Part shown: positions 1 to 8,707 of the stretch, in pieces | Layout: every line of letters begins with the position of its first letter | How positions within the stretch are numbered: the first letter of the stretch is position 1 | Translations under genes and position numbers: made by a program | DNA from: Enhydrobacter sp. | GTDB taxonomy: Bacteria; Pseudomonadota; Alphaproteobacteria; Reyranellales; Reyranellaceae | Direction: 5' to 3' | Length of the DNA: 64,000 nt | Assembly (NCBI GenBank): GCA_026126105.1 | Contig: JAHCJV010000006.1 | Span: forward strand, 47,652 to 111,651 | Notes under the pieces: model-generated | Database searches by the model: none | Told to the model about the DNA's origin: nothing | The model's input: only the letters and a program-made list of their open reading frames with translations

Positions 1-405
1 GAAAGGGCCGAACAGGTCGGGCGGGTCCTGCAGGTCGATATCCATCGGGATCAGAATGTCGCCCCTGGCGTGATCGATGCCGGCGGTGAGCGCCGCTTCC
101 TTGCCAAAGTTGCGCGACAGATTGACGACGCGGATGCGGGTGTCGAGGACGCTGCAATCGAGCAGACGGGCGAGCGTGTCGTCCCGCGAGCCGTCGTTCA
201 CGAACACGATCTCGAAGCGCAGCCCGGCCTGTTCCAGGAACGGCTCCACCGACTTCAGGAAGATCTCGATCGAGTCTTCTTCGTTGAATACTGGCACGAC
301 CAACGACAGCAGCGGATCCGCCGGTCTGCGCGTGCGCTGGACCGCCAGCTGGCGCTCGAGGGCCGACGCCGACTTGACCGGCAGCGAAAAGGACGAATCG
401 GGCAC
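1..405 (-). CDS. Glycosyltransferase family 2, N-terminal part (cut by window edge)
   Basis: The 135 visible codons encode the start of a GT-A fold family 2 glycosyltransferase of the DPM1/GtrB type, which moves a sugar from a nucleotide sugar to a polyprenyl phosphate. Seen: the strand-opening LLSLVVPVFNEEDSIE, the FVNDGSRDDT nucleotide-binding segment, NLSRNFGKEAALTAG and the DxD-type metal motif in MDIDLQDPP just before the edge. The GTG at 405 is chosen because an in-frame stop lies a few codons upstream; there is no clear ribosome binding site. The C-terminal half, where membrane helices would be, is outside the window, so the substrate is unknown. Confidence 0.8.
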   Translation of the reverse strand, partial: MPDSSFSLPVKSASALERQLAVQRTRRPADPLLSLVVPVFNEEDSIEIFLKSVEPFLEQAGLRFEIVFVNDGSRDDTLARLLDCSVLDTRIRVVNLSRNFGKEAALTAGIDHARGDILIPMDIDLQDPPDLFGPF

Positions 406-459
406 GACGTGCAGCTTATACCATTTTTCATTTCACGCAGGCCGCGACGCAGCACCGGC

Positions 460-1308
460 CTATCGGAAGGTAGCCTTACCCTGTTGCGCGAGACCGCCCT
501 TGGCATTGGCGATCCAGGTCGTGACCGCGCCGTCAGCCTCGCGCCGGGCGGCAACGGTGAACGGCACGCCGGCGTACAGCGGCGACAACGCCCGGAACTC
601 GAAAGTCGTCGGTGCCTTTCCCGGATTGGAGCGGCGCGCCAGCTCGATCTGCAGCAGCCCGAGCAGCGGGCCGTGCACGATCAAGCCTGGATAGCCCTCG
701 GTTCCGGTGACGTAGGGCTGATCGTAATGGATGCGATGGCCGTTGAAGGTGAGGGCGGAGAACCGGAACAGCAGCACGGGATCGGGCACCACGGTCTTCG
801 TCACGGTGGCATCGATGGGTGCGGGCTTGGGCTCCCGCGCCGTTTCGCCGGGCTTGGCGGCTTCGCGATAGACGATGTCTTGCTCTTCGACCAGGGCAGT
901 GCCCTTGGGGCCGGACAGGGTGTGCTTGACGGTGACGAACACCATGGCGCCGGTTGAGCCGGTCTTGGGCTCTATCGACTTGATCTCCGAGATGCGCCGG
1001 GCCGTATCGCCGATGCGCAGCGGCTGGTCTTCGAAGACGAAGCGACTGCCAGCCCACATGCGGCGAGGCAGCGAGATCGGCGGCAGGAACTCGCCGCGCT
1101 CGCCGTGGCCGTCCGGGCCTATCTTCGACGCCGGAGCGGCCTCGAGGAAATGGAGCCAGTGCCAGAGCGGGGGCAAGGGATCGCCCATGCCGGGCTCGGG
1201 GTCGGGCTCGTCGAGGGTCGCGATCAGCGCCCGGGCGGGCCAAGGGGCGACAAAGTCCTCGACGGTCTGGGTCTTCCCGACCCAGTCACTCATGCTGTCC
1301 ATTGTCAT
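460..1308 (-). CDS. MaoC/HTD2-like acyl-CoA (de)hydratase with FAS1-type dehydratase domain
   Basis: A 282-residue double hot-dog protein resembling mesaconyl-C4-CoA hydratase and 3-hydroxyacyl-thioester dehydratase type 2. The first half is the FAS1-like dehydratase domain (WHWLHFLEA, GGEFLPP-like and RRMWAGSRF segments); the second half has FRFSALTFNGHRIHYD, the usual hydratase segment with the catalytic Asp/His pattern, followed by GYPGLIVHGPL. The exact CoA ester cannot be read from sequence. The start at 1308 is followed by further in-frame ATG codons at residues 3 and 6, so it may be a few residues shorter. It is divergent from the zeta-subunit gene across about 90 bases. Confidence 0.75.
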   Translation of the reverse strand: MTMDSMSDWVGKTQTVEDFVAPWPARALIATLDEPDPEPGMGDPLPPLWHWLHFLEAAPASKIGPDGHGERGEFLPPISLPRRMWAGSRFVFEDQPLRIGDTARRISEIKSIEPKTGSTGAMVFVTVKHTLSGPKGTALVEEQDIVYREAAKPGETAREPKPAPIDATVTKTVVPDPVLLFRFSALTFNGHRIHYDQPYVTGTEGYPGLIVHGPLLGLLQIELARRSNPGKAPTTFEFRALSPLYAGVPFTVAARREADGAVTTWIANAKGGLAQQGKATFR

Positions 1309-1399
1309 AGTCTCGATTCTGACATCATCGACGCGGGGTGGAAAGGTCGCGTCAGGCTGCTATATACCCCGCAACACGCTATTCAGGAGCAGGCCAATC

Positions 1400-1729
1400 A
1401 TGAGCACTTTCGACGATCGCGAGAAGGCCTTCGAGCGCAAGTACGAGCACGATCAGCAGTTTCAGTTCAAGGCGAACTCGCGCCGGAACAAGCTGCTCGG
1501 ACTATGGGCTGCCGGCCTTATGGGCAAAACTGGCGATGAGGCGGAGAGCTATGCGCGCGAGATCGTAGCCGCCGATTTCGAGAAGCCCGGCCACGACGAC
1601 GTCATCGAGCGGCTGGTAAGCGACTTCGCCGCTGCCGGCAAGCCGACCGAGGCCCGTGTGATTGCCAAGCATAGCGAGCAGCTGCTGACCGAGGCGCGGC
1701 GCCAGATCATGAGCGAGATCAAGAACTAG
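1400..1729 (+). CDS. ATPase inhibitor subunit zeta (DUF1476)
   Basis: A 109-residue protein of the DUF1476 family, known in Paracoccus as the zeta inhibitor of the F1Fo-ATPase: it blocks ATP hydrolysis by inserting its N-terminus into F1. Seen: the family N-terminus MSTFDDREKAFERKYEHD, then FKANSRRNKLLGLWAA and an Ala-rich helical C-terminus ending EARRQIMSEIKN. Length matches the family. The ATG is preceded by AGGAG-like sequence about ten bases upstream. The family is essentially alphaproteobacterial, which is the best lineage clue in the window. Confidence 0.93.
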   Translation: MSTFDDREKAFERKYEHDQQFQFKANSRRNKLLGLWAAGLMGKTGDEAESYAREIVAADFEKPGHDDVIERLVSDFAAAGKPTEARVIAKHSEQLLTEARRQIMSEIKN

Positions 1730-1769
1730 GCGCATTCCTCTTGCCGCGTCGGGCAGAGGGAACCCTCGA

Positions 1770-3095
1770 CTAGCCGAACACCCGCTGGAAGATCGTGTCG
1801 ACATGCTTGGTGTGATAGCCCATGTCGAACAGGGCGACGAGTTCGTCGTCGGCGAGGAATTCCCCGATCTCCTTGTCGGAGCGGCAAAGTGCCAGAAGCG
1901 AGGCGTTGCCGCGCCATGCTTCCATCGCGTTGCGCTGGACGGCAGCGTAGGACGCCTCCCGGCTCATCCCCTTCTGCGTTAGCGCGAGCAGGATGCGCTG
2001 CGAGAATACGAGTCCGCCCAAGCCGTCGAGATTGGCCTTCATGCGGTCGGCATACACCACAAGCTGCTCGACGACGCCGGCCATGCGATTCAAGGCGAAA
2101 TCGAGCGTGCCGGTAGCGTCGGGCGCAATGTAGCGCTCGGTCGACGAGTGGGAGATGTCGCGCTCGTGCCACAAGGTCACGTTCTCCAGCGCCGGCACTA
2201 CGGCGCTGCGCACCACACGGGCAAGCCCGGTGACGTTCTCGGTCAGCACCGGGTTGCGCTTGTGCGGCATCGAGGAGCTGCCCTTCTGGCCTTCCGAGAA
2301 GAACTCCTCAGCCTCGCGCACTTCGGTGCGCTGGAGATGGCGGATTTCGGTGGCGAGGTTCTCGAGCGAGGACGCCACAATGCCCAGCGCCGCGAAGAAG
2401 GCGGCATGGCGGTCGCGCGGAATGACCTGCGTGGAAACGGGTTCGACGGCGAGGCCCAGTTTCTTCGCGACATGCGCCTCTATCCTGGGATCGACGTTGG
2501 CGAAGGTGCCGACGGGCCCCGAGATGGCGCAAGTCGCGATCTCGGCGCGCGCCGCGAGCAGCCGCGCGCGATTGCGCGTAAAGGCAGCGTAGTGACCGGC
2601 GAGCTTGACGCCGAAGGTCGTCGGCTCGGCGTGGATGCCGTGGCTCCGGCCGATGGTCAGCGTGTCCTTGTGCTCCAGTGCACGCCTCTTCAACGCCGCG
2701 AGCAGCCGGTCGACGTCGGCCAGCAGGATGTCGGCCGCCTGTGTGAGCTGGACGGCGAAGCTGGTGTCGAGCACGTCCGACGAGGTCAAACCCTGGTGCA
2801 CGAAGCGGGAGGCCGGTCCGATATAGTCACCGAGCCAGGTCGTGAACGCGATGACGTCGTGCTTCGTAACGCGCTCGATTGCGTCGATTTTCTCGACCTC
2901 GACGGCAGGCTGCGTCTTGAGCGCTGCCATCGCCTTGGCGCCGCCCTCCCAGATCGTCCTGGCTGCATCCTTGGGGATCACCCCTAATTCCGCCATGGCG
3001 TCGCAGGCATGCGCCTCGATCTCGAACCAGATCCGAAAGCGGTTCTCGGGCGCCCAGATGGCGGCCATTTGCGGTCGTGAATAGCGCGGAATCAT
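1770..3095 (-). CDS. purB: Adenylosuccinate lyase
   Basis: Adenylosuccinate lyase, 441 residues, of the fumarase/aspartase superfamily. It splits SAICAR and adenylosuccinate to fumarate plus AICAR or AMP in purine synthesis. Seen: GLTSSDVLDT (residues 102-111), GRSHGIHAEP (149-158) with the catalytic His region, and the superfamily signature GSSSMPHKRNP (272-282) in the flexible catalytic loop. Full family length, ATG start. Its neighbours are unrelated to purine synthesis. Confidence 0.97.
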   Translation of the reverse strand: MIPRYSRPQMAAIWAPENRFRIWFEIEAHACDAMAELGVIPKDAARTIWEGGAKAMAALKTQPAVEVEKIDAIERVTKHDVIAFTTWLGDYIGPASRFVHQGLTSSDVLDTSFAVQLTQAADILLADVDRLLAALKRRALEHKDTLTIGRSHGIHAEPTTFGVKLAGHYAAFTRNRARLLAARAEIATCAISGPVGTFANVDPRIEAHVAKKLGLAVEPVSTQVIPRDRHAAFFAALGIVASSLENLATEIRHLQRTEVREAEEFFSEGQKGSSSMPHKRNPVLTENVTGLARVVRSAVVPALENVTLWHERDISHSSTERYIAPDATGTLDFALNRMAGVVEQLVVYADRMKANLDGLGGLVFSQRILLALTQKGMSREASYAAVQRNAMEAWRGNASLLALCRSDKEIGEFLADDELVALFDMGYHTKHVDTIFQRVFG

Positions 3096-3146
3096 GCGCG
3101 GGTTTTAGCCCCTGTGCCGCCGGAGCGCCATGCTAAGAAGTGCGCA

Positions 3147-3944
3147 ATGAACCCGCTATCCGAGTGTCCCAAGGCCACCTTGGCCGCCATCCGCGGCGTG
3201 CTGACCGATATCGACGAGACTATCTCGACCGACGGTCGGCTGACGGCCGAGGCCTATGGCGCGCTGGAGGCGCTGAAGAAGGCCGGCCTTCTGTTGGTCC
3301 CCGTCACGGGCCGCCCGGCGGGTTGGTGCGATATGGTCGCTCGCTTCTGGCCGGTCGACGCGGTGATCGGCGAGAATGGCGCCTTCTGGATGTGGCACGA
3401 TCCGAAGGCCGGAAAGCTCCGCACGCGCTTTGTCCAATCGGCGGCGGAACGCGCCGAGGGACTGCGGCGGCTGGAAGCGGTGCGCGCCGACGTGCTGCGC
3501 GAGGTGCCGGGCGCGGGTATCGCTTCCGATCAGCCTTATCGGCTGGCCGATCTAGCGGTCGACTTCTGTGAGGACGTCCCGCGGCTATCGCATACCGACG
3601 TGGAACGCATCGTAGCGATCTTCGAGCGGCATGGTGCGCAAGCCAAGGTGAGCTCGATCCATGTCAACGGCTGGTTCGGGGATTACGACAAGCTCACCAC
3701 CAGCAAGACGATGATGGCGGATCTCTTTGACGTCGATCTCGGTCGGGACGCCGAACATTATGTCTTTGCGGGCGATTCACCCAATGACTCGCCCATGTTC
3801 GGCTTTTTTCCCAATGGCGTCGGGGTCGCTAACGTGCGTGACTTCGCGGGGGAAATGACGGCCGTGCCGCGCTGGGTGACGCAGGCCCGCTCCGGTGCGG
3901 GGTTTGTCGAGCTGGCCCGCTTGCTGATCGCGGCGAGATCGTGA
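3147..3944 (+). CDS. HAD-superfamily (type IIB) phosphatase
   Basis: A 265-residue HAD phosphatase of the Cof/sucrose-phosphatase-like (C2B cap) class. Motif I is DIDET (residues 21-25; nucleophile Asp21), motif II lies in VPVTGRP, and motif IV is GDSPNDSPMF near residue 210 with a GVGVANV continuation, all typical of sugar-phosphate phosphatases such as mannosylglycerate- or sucrose-phosphate phosphatase. The substrate cannot be fixed. An upstream in-frame ATG at 3114 would add an unrelated basic segment, so 3147 is preferred. The next gene follows seven bases after its stop. Confidence 0.8.
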   Translation: MNPLSECPKATLAAIRGVLTDIDETISTDGRLTAEAYGALEALKKAGLLLVPVTGRPAGWCDMVARFWPVDAVIGENGAFWMWHDPKAGKLRTRFVQSAAERAEGLRRLEAVRADVLREVPGAGIASDQPYRLADLAVDFCEDVPRLSHTDVERIVAIFERHGAQAKVSSIHVNGWFGDYDKLTTSKTMMADLFDVDLGRDAEHYVFAGDSPNDSPMFGFFPNGVGVANVRDFAGEMTAVPRWVTQARSGAGFVELARLLIAARS

Positions 3945-3951
3945 GGGACGC

Positions 3952-4581
3952 TTGGGGACGACATTCACACACACCTTCCTTTACGAGCTGGTGACACTGT
4001 TCGTCATTCTCGATCCTGTCGCGACCGTGCCGATCTTCCTTGCCGCTACCGTCGGCCTGACCCGCAGGCAATCTCTTCTGGTGGCGGCCTATGCCGTCTT
4101 GATCGCGTTCGGGGTGCTGCTGTTCTTCATTGTCGGTGGACAGCTTCTGCTCAATGCCCTGCACATCCCGATGCCGTCGTTTCAGCTCGCGGGTTCGATC
4201 GTGCTGCTGCTGTTCGGGCTGAAGATGGTGCTGGGCAAGGTGACCGAGGAGGCCGCGTCCATTCCTCCGGGAGCATCGCTTCTCGAGCGGTCGATCTACC
4301 CTCTGGCCATGCCCGGGATCGCCGGCGCCGGCGCCATGCTGACCGTCGTGCTCTTGACGGACAACAACGTCCGATCCCTCAAGGAACAGCTGATCACGAC
4401 GGGAGAGCTGGTGCTGTGCATGGTGGCGCTGTTCTGCCTCTACGCGATGTCGGGATTGCTGTTCCGGCTGCTCGGGCGCGCTGGAATCGAGATCGTCAGC
4501 CGCGTCTTTGGCCTGATCCTGGCGAGCATCGCGGTCAACGGGTTGGTCACGGCGATCAAGCTCAGCTTCGGCTTTTCCTAA
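3952..4581 (+). CDS. MarC/UPF0056 family integral membrane protein (TTG start)
   Basis: A 209-residue protein with six predicted membrane helices and the MarC-family features LVTLFVILDPVATVPIFLA near the N-terminus and GSIVLLLFGLKMV in the middle. MarC proteins were once linked to multiple antibiotic resistance, but their transport role is not established. The start is a TTG at 3952 with GAGG five bases upstream, overlapping the end of the HAD gene; no ATG or GTG fits the conserved N-terminus. Its stop overlaps the convergent downstream gene by four bases. Confidence 0.85.
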   Translation: MGTTFTHTFLYELVTLFVILDPVATVPIFLAATVGLTRRQSLLVAAYAVLIAFGVLLFFIVGGQLLLNALHIPMPSFQLAGSIVLLLFGLKMVLGKVTEEAASIPPGASLLERSIYPLAMPGIAGAGAMLTVVLLTDNNVRSLKEQLITTGELVLCMVALFCLYAMSGLLFRLLGRAGIEIVSRVFGLILASIAVNGLVTAIKLSFGFS

Positions 4582-5198
4582 GACGGTGGGGCGACCAGAA
4601 GCGAGCCGAAAAGGATGCGGCTGTCCGCCTGGCTCCAGACACCCACCGTGCCGGGCTGCGGCAGGCTGGCATCTGTCGCCTTGAACAGTAGCGCGTCATC
4701 CAGCAAGACCGCGAAATCGTTGCCCTTCAGGATGACCCGCAGGGTATGCCACTCATCGCTTGTGACCTCGACATTCCCGGCCGCGATCTGGGCACGTCGG
4801 CCGCGCGCCATGCGATAGAGCCGCACCGAGCCTTCAAGGGCGTCCGCACGGACGACGTAATAGTCGTTGGCGCTCTGGGCACGCAGGACGAGGCCCGCGG
4901 CTCGGGAATGGGTGCCGCCGACGGCCTTGAAGCGCAGGGTGGCGTCGACGTCGCGGGCCACGGTCTGCTCGGAGATGCAGAGCGCGAAGCGGAGGTCGGT
5001 CGCATCGCCCGCAGTCTCCGTAAGCGCCCAGCCGCCCGGCGCGGTCGGCTCGGGCACGGCTTCCCAGGCAGTGACGCGGCCGACCCCGGTCTTGCCCTGG
5101 GTGCAGGCGATGCGGCCATCGGGAAGGGTGAGCGGGGCGACGAGCTGCGCGGCGGCGGGTAGGGGCAGGAGGAGCGCGAGAAGAAGCGGGAAACGCAT
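4578..5198 (-). CDS. Secreted LamG/3-keto-disaccharide-hydrolase-fold protein
   Basis: A 206-residue exported protein. It begins with a signal peptide (MRFPLLLALLLPLPAAAQ) and continues as a concanavalin-like beta-sandwich related to the DUF1080 (3-keto-disaccharide hydrolase) or LamG folds: DVDATLRFKAVGG, AAGLVLRAQSANDYYVVRAD, DEWHTLRVILKGNDFAVLLD and GTVGVWSQADSRILF are the strand signatures. It probably binds or processes a carbohydrate in the periplasm; no catalytic residues can be pointed out. Two Cys in the mature part could pair. It is divergent from the FAH-family gene. Confidence 0.7.
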   Translation of the reverse strand: MRFPLLLALLLPLPAAAQLVAPLTLPDGRIACTQGKTGVGRVTAWEAVPEPTAPGGWALTETAGDATDLRFALCISEQTVARDVDATLRFKAVGGTHSRAAGLVLRAQSANDYYVVRADALEGSVRLYRMARGRRAQIAAGNVEVTSDEWHTLRVILKGNDFAVLLDDALLFKATDASLPQPGTVGVWSQADSRILFGSLLVAPPS

Positions 5199-5295
5199 GG
5201 CTAAAGCCTTTGAGCGGCGGGTTTGCTTGACCGCGTTCGCGGGACGGAGGAGTTTACGCGCCGCGGGACCAAATAATTCGAAAAGGGGAGCCAAT

Positions 5296-6168
5296 ATGCG
5301 ACTTTGCACCATAAACAATGGCGGAAAACCGGTCGTCGGCGTCAAGATGGGCGACGGCAAGATCATCGATCTCAGCAAGCAGATGCCGCGCGGACCGAAA
5401 ACGGTCATCGAGATCCTGGCCGGCGGCAAGAAAGTCCAGGCCGAGGTCGCCAAAGCCTGCGCCAAGCCGAAGGCCGGCGCGACGGTGTCGGAAAAGTCGG
5501 CCAAGTACCTGTGCCCGATCCCGGCGCCCGGCAAGATCCTGTGCATCGGACTGAACTATCGCAAGCATGCCGAGGAGACCGGCAGCAAGATTCCCGAGTA
5601 TCCGGTGGTGTTCACGCGCTTCAACAACACGCTGGTGCCCCACAACGGGAAGATGCTGTCGACCAGCCATTCGGAGCAGTACGACTGGGAGGCGGAGCTC
5701 ACGGTCGTGATCGCCAAGAAATGCCGCAACGTGGCGAAGGAGAAGGCGCTGTCAGTGATCGGAGGCTATGCCTGCTTCAACGATGGCTCGATCCGTGACT
5801 GGCAGCGCAAGTCGGGCGGCCAGTTCACGCTCGGCAAGAACTTCGACGCGACCGGCGGCTTCGGTCCCGACATCGTGACGCCCGACGAGCTGCCAAAGGG
5901 CGGCGCGCCGCTCAGGATCATGACCCGGGTCAACGGCGAGACGATGCAGGACAGCAATACCGACGACCTGATCTTCGACGTGCCAACCCTGGTACACGAG
6001 TTGAGCAAGGTCATGACGCTCGAGCCCGGCGACCTCATCATCACCGGTACCCCATCGGGCGTGGCCATGGCGCGCAACCCGCAGCCCTGGCTGAAGCCGG
6101 GTGACGTCTGCGAGGTCGAGATCGAGAAGATCGGCGTGCTGCGCAATGTGATCGCGAAAGGGCCCTGA
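5296..6168 (+). CDS. Fumarylacetoacetate hydrolase family protein
   Basis: A 290-residue FAH-superfamily enzyme. Members cleave or tautomerise beta-diketo acids (fumarylpyruvate, oxaloacetate, 2-hydroxyhepta-2,4-diene-1,7-dioate). Seen: the short N-terminal domain, KILCIGLNYRKHAEE, the metal-binding acidic cluster in YDWEAELTVVI, the GYACFNDGSIRDWQ segment and LEPGDLIITGTPSGVA. The ATG is preceded by a strong AAAAGGGGAG ribosome binding site. The exact substrate is not determined and no pathway genes adjoin it. Its stop codon sits in the loop of a perfect hairpin. Confidence 0.9.
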   Translation: MRLCTINNGGKPVVGVKMGDGKIIDLSKQMPRGPKTVIEILAGGKKVQAEVAKACAKPKAGATVSEKSAKYLCPIPAPGKILCIGLNYRKHAEETGSKIPEYPVVFTRFNNTLVPHNGKMLSTSHSEQYDWEAELTVVIAKKCRNVAKEKALSVIGGYACFNDGSIRDWQRKSGGQFTLGKNFDATGGFGPDIVTPDELPKGGAPLRIMTRVNGETMQDSNTDDLIFDVPTLVHELSKVMTLEPGDLIITGTPSGVAMARNPQPWLKPGDVCEVEIEKIGVLRNVIAKGP

Positions 6169-6177
6169 CGGGCCCTT
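6158..6177 (+). terminator. Hairpin enclosing the FAH gene stop codon
   Basis: AAGGGCCC and GGGCCCTT form a perfect 8-bp stem around a TGAC loop that contains the stop codon. Only two T follow and no T tract, so this is at best a weak intrinsic terminator or an RNA-stability hairpin. Confidence 0.45.
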
Positions 6178-6306
6178 GGCCGCTGGGTCAATTCGAGCAC
6201 CCCGGAGGCGGCAGGCGGAGAGTCGGTTTCGCCTGAGATCGGAGAGGTTTGCGCACTCCGGCGGGCTGCGCGGCGCACAGAGCGCCAATACTACGGTCGG
6301 CCGTCC

Positions 6307-6771
6307 TCAGCGGGCGAACCGCGCACGCCACTCCCAAGGTGCGGCGCAGCGATGCGCATGAACGCCGCGCCCCATGTTCGCTGCGGCCGCCTCCTGGGCG
6401 ATATACTGGGCGGAGTATGGAACGAAGGCGAATGCCTGCCCCGCGGTGACCATTGCACCGCTGAGATCGACCCCGTCGGCGCGGCACAGGGCTAGGATTT
6501 CGTCGTTGCGTTTGCCAACCAGCGGAATGCAGACGACTTGCTTGCCGCGGACCAGCTGCTCGAGATAGTGACGTGCTTCGTGTCCTGCCGGCCAGCCGTC
6601 GGGGCAGATTTGCTCCATCTCCGGCGCATCGATGCCATTCAGCCGGTACTTTTTTCCATCTATCTGCAGGGAATCGCCATCGATCACCGTTTGCGCCGCC
6701 GCCGGCGAAGGGACGAGGAGTGCGGCAAAACAGGCCAGCCGCGCGATGGCGAGCTGTCCCGCTTTCGTCAA
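6307..6771 (-). CDS. Secreted thermonuclease-family (SNase-like) protein
   Basis: A 154-residue exported protein with a signal peptide (ARLACFAALLVPSPAAAQ) followed by an SNase/OB-fold domain: TVIDGDSLQIDGKKYRLNGIDAPE is the family entry segment, carrying the Arg and Asp/Glu metal-site residues, followed by ALCRADGVDLSGAMVTAGQAFAF. The family cuts DNA and RNA, calcium-dependently in staphylococcal nuclease. It is on the short side and its last part, ending WEWRARFAR, matches that of many alphaproteobacterial homologues. It may scavenge nucleic acid in the periplasm. Confidence 0.8.
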   Translation of the reverse strand: MTKAGQLAIARLACFAALLVPSPAAAQTVIDGDSLQIDGKKYRLNGIDAPEMEQICPDGWPAGHEARHYLEQLVRGKQVVCIPLVGKRNDEILALCRADGVDLSGAMVTAGQAFAFVPYSAQYIAQEAAAANMGRGVHAHRCAAPWEWRARFAR

Positions 6772-6922
6772 GACGTCACCGGCCAGAGCCGAGATGGTCG
6801 AATTCGCCCGCGAGCTTCACGAGGGGGCGAGTTCGGTGACGGAGAACCGCGTGGGCGGCGGGCGGCGCGCGATGGCTCGCGGGTTGAGCGGCATGGCAGC
6901 AGCGCGAATCACGGGCTGTCGC

Positions 6923-7573
6923 CTAGGTCCGCTTCGGCAGGTTGCCTATACCGCCCATCATGAGACGTGTCGCAAACTCGATCGCGCCGTGGGTATCGAT
7001 CGGATCGCGCGCGACCATTGCAACGGAGATCTCGAACACCACTCCGGACAGGGCTGGCACGAGGTAGGCGGCGTCGACATCGGGCAGCACGCCGCGCTCC
7101 ATGGCGGCGCTGACGTCATCGTAGAGCTGCCGCGCCATGCTCCTCAGGTCGGGCTTCTCGAACATCATGCGGATCGGCGTCACGTTGTTGCGGCCGAACG
7201 CAAGGATCTCCGGATCATCGACCACGAAGTTGATGTAGGTCGAGATATGGCTGCGGAAGAATTCCTCGGCCGTGCGGGCCCGGGCACGGCCGCCACGATG
7301 GCGCTGCATCAGCTCGACGCTCATTTCGCGCACCACGGCCTCGAATATCTCGTCCTTGTCCTTGAAGTAGTTGTAGAAGGTGCCGGAGGCGAGATCCGTG
7401 CGGCGCACGATGTCTCGCACGCCCGCCGCACCGTAGCCGATCTCGGCGAATACGGAGCGTGCGGCCTTGAGCAATGCTGCGCGATTCTCGGCTTTGCTCT
7501 GCTCGCGCCGCCCGGACCGCTCGCTCCCCCTCGTCCGCAACGCTGTCGCCATCATCTGCTCGGTCATCGCCAA
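6923..7573 (-). CDS. TetR/AcrR family transcriptional regulator
   Basis: A 216-residue TetR-type repressor. The DNA-binding domain is at residues 30-80: AALLKAARSVFAEIGYG, the helix-turn-helix around VRDIVRRTDLASGTFYNYF, then KDEIFEAVV. The ligand-binding C-terminal domain is variable. It lies 13 bases downstream of the alpha/beta hydrolase gene on the same strand, so the two are likely cotranscribed and the hydrolase substrate may be related to the effector. Several ATG codons occur in the first ten residues, so the exact start is uncertain. Confidence 0.9.
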   Translation of the reverse strand: MAMTEQMMATALRTRGSERSGRREQSKAENRAALLKAARSVFAEIGYGAAGVRDIVRRTDLASGTFYNYFKDKDEIFEAVVREMSVELMQRHRGGRARARTAEEFFRSHISTYINFVVDDPEILAFGRNNVTPIRMMFEKPDLRSMARQLYDDVSAAMERGVLPDVDAAYLVPALSGVVFEISVAMVARDPIDTHGAIEFATRLMMGGIGNLPKRT

Positions 7574-7586
7574 AGGCCCTGCGTCG

Positions 7587-8648
7587 TCATCGGCCGAGCC
7601 GTGCCAGCTCGTGCCGAAGCCCCGTCACCATATCATCCATCGCTCGTGCCGCTGCCTGCAAAGCACCGCGCATGCCAACAAAGCCGTGGATCAGAGAATC
7701 GAATTCGCGGTGCACCGTCTTGACCCCGGCGGCCGACAGCCGTTCGGCATAGGCTTGGCCTTCGTCGCGCAACGGGTCGAGCCCCGCGGTGAAGATGAGT
7801 GCCGGCGGCAGGCCCGCCAGGTCCGGCGCCCGCAGCGGGGACACGCGCGGATCGGCCAGCTGGTCCGGATCGTCCAGATAGAGGCTGCGGAACCATTCCA
7901 TGTCGGCCCGGGTCAACAGGAACCCCTCGCCACAGGACGCTCGCGAAGGCGTTTCAGCGCCGAGGTCGGTCGCCGGATATATCAGCCATTGCAGGCAGGG
8001 CGTGCGCGGCTCGCCACGGGCCTGCTGCGACACCACGGCGGCAAGCGTCCCGCCCGCCGAGTCGCCGGCGACGACAATGCGATCAGGATCGATGCCGAGT
8101 GCCTCCGATTCCGTCGCCACCCATCGAAATGCCGCGAGGCAATCGTCGAGCGCCGCCGGGAACCTGTGCTCGGGGGCAAGGCGGTAATCCACTGCCACCA
8201 CGGCGCAGCCGCTGCGTGCGCAAAAAAAGCGGCAGGGCAGATCGTAGGCCTCGAGACTGCCGATCGCCCAGCCACCGCCATGCAGGTAGAGGATCGTCGG
8301 CAGCAGACGTGCGACCGAGCCCGCCGGCCTGTAGATCCGCACCCGGAGCCGTCCGCCCGGACCCGCGATCGTGCGGTCGACGATCTCGCCGACCGGTGCC
8401 GGTCGGCCTGACAGAAGCGGCTGGAAGAGGTCGAACTCGATACGCGCTTGTGCAACTCCCAGCATGTGCATCGGTTGCTGCCCCGAGCGGGCCAGCAATT
8501 GCAGGAACCATTGGGCGCGAGTGTCGAGCGTACGGCCGTCGACTGTAATCGGTGCGCCGGCCAGGATGTTGACCCAGGAGATGGGCATGCGCAGTGCCAG
8601 GTTGGCCGCCGTGCCTTGCAGTTGCCGCGCGAACTCCTTCAGCTTCAT
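7587..8648 (-). CDS. Alpha/beta hydrolase, hormone-sensitive-lipase (family IV) esterase
   Basis: A 353-residue esterase/lipase of the HSL family. Seen: oxyanion-hole motif HGGG (residues 123-126), nucleophile elbow GDSAGG (195-200, Ser197), the acid in LDPLRDEG and the catalytic His in DSLIHGF. About 85 N-terminal residues precede the core and form the family's helical cap. It hydrolyses acyl esters of unknown identity. The ATG at 8648 gives the family-like N-terminus; a longer start would add a basic run. It forms an operon with the TetR gene and is divergent from the cyclase gene. Confidence 0.88.
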   Translation of the reverse strand: MKLKEFARQLQGTAANLALRMPISWVNILAGAPITVDGRTLDTRAQWFLQLLARSGQQPMHMLGVAQARIEFDLFQPLLSGRPAPVGEIVDRTIAGPGGRLRVRIYRPAGSVARLLPTILYLHGGGWAIGSLEAYDLPCRFFCARSGCAVVAVDYRLAPEHRFPAALDDCLAAFRWVATESEALGIDPDRIVVAGDSAGGTLAAVVSQQARGEPRTPCLQWLIYPATDLGAETPSRASCGEGFLLTRADMEWFRSLYLDDPDQLADPRVSPLRAPDLAGLPPALIFTAGLDPLRDEGQAYAERLSAAGVKTVHREFDSLIHGFVGMRGALQAAARAMDDMVTGLRHELARLGR

Positions 8649-8707
8649 CGCCGATTTCCTAGCATGTCCTCGACGCGCGGGCATCCGCTGGCTAGCCTTG
8701 CCAGCCG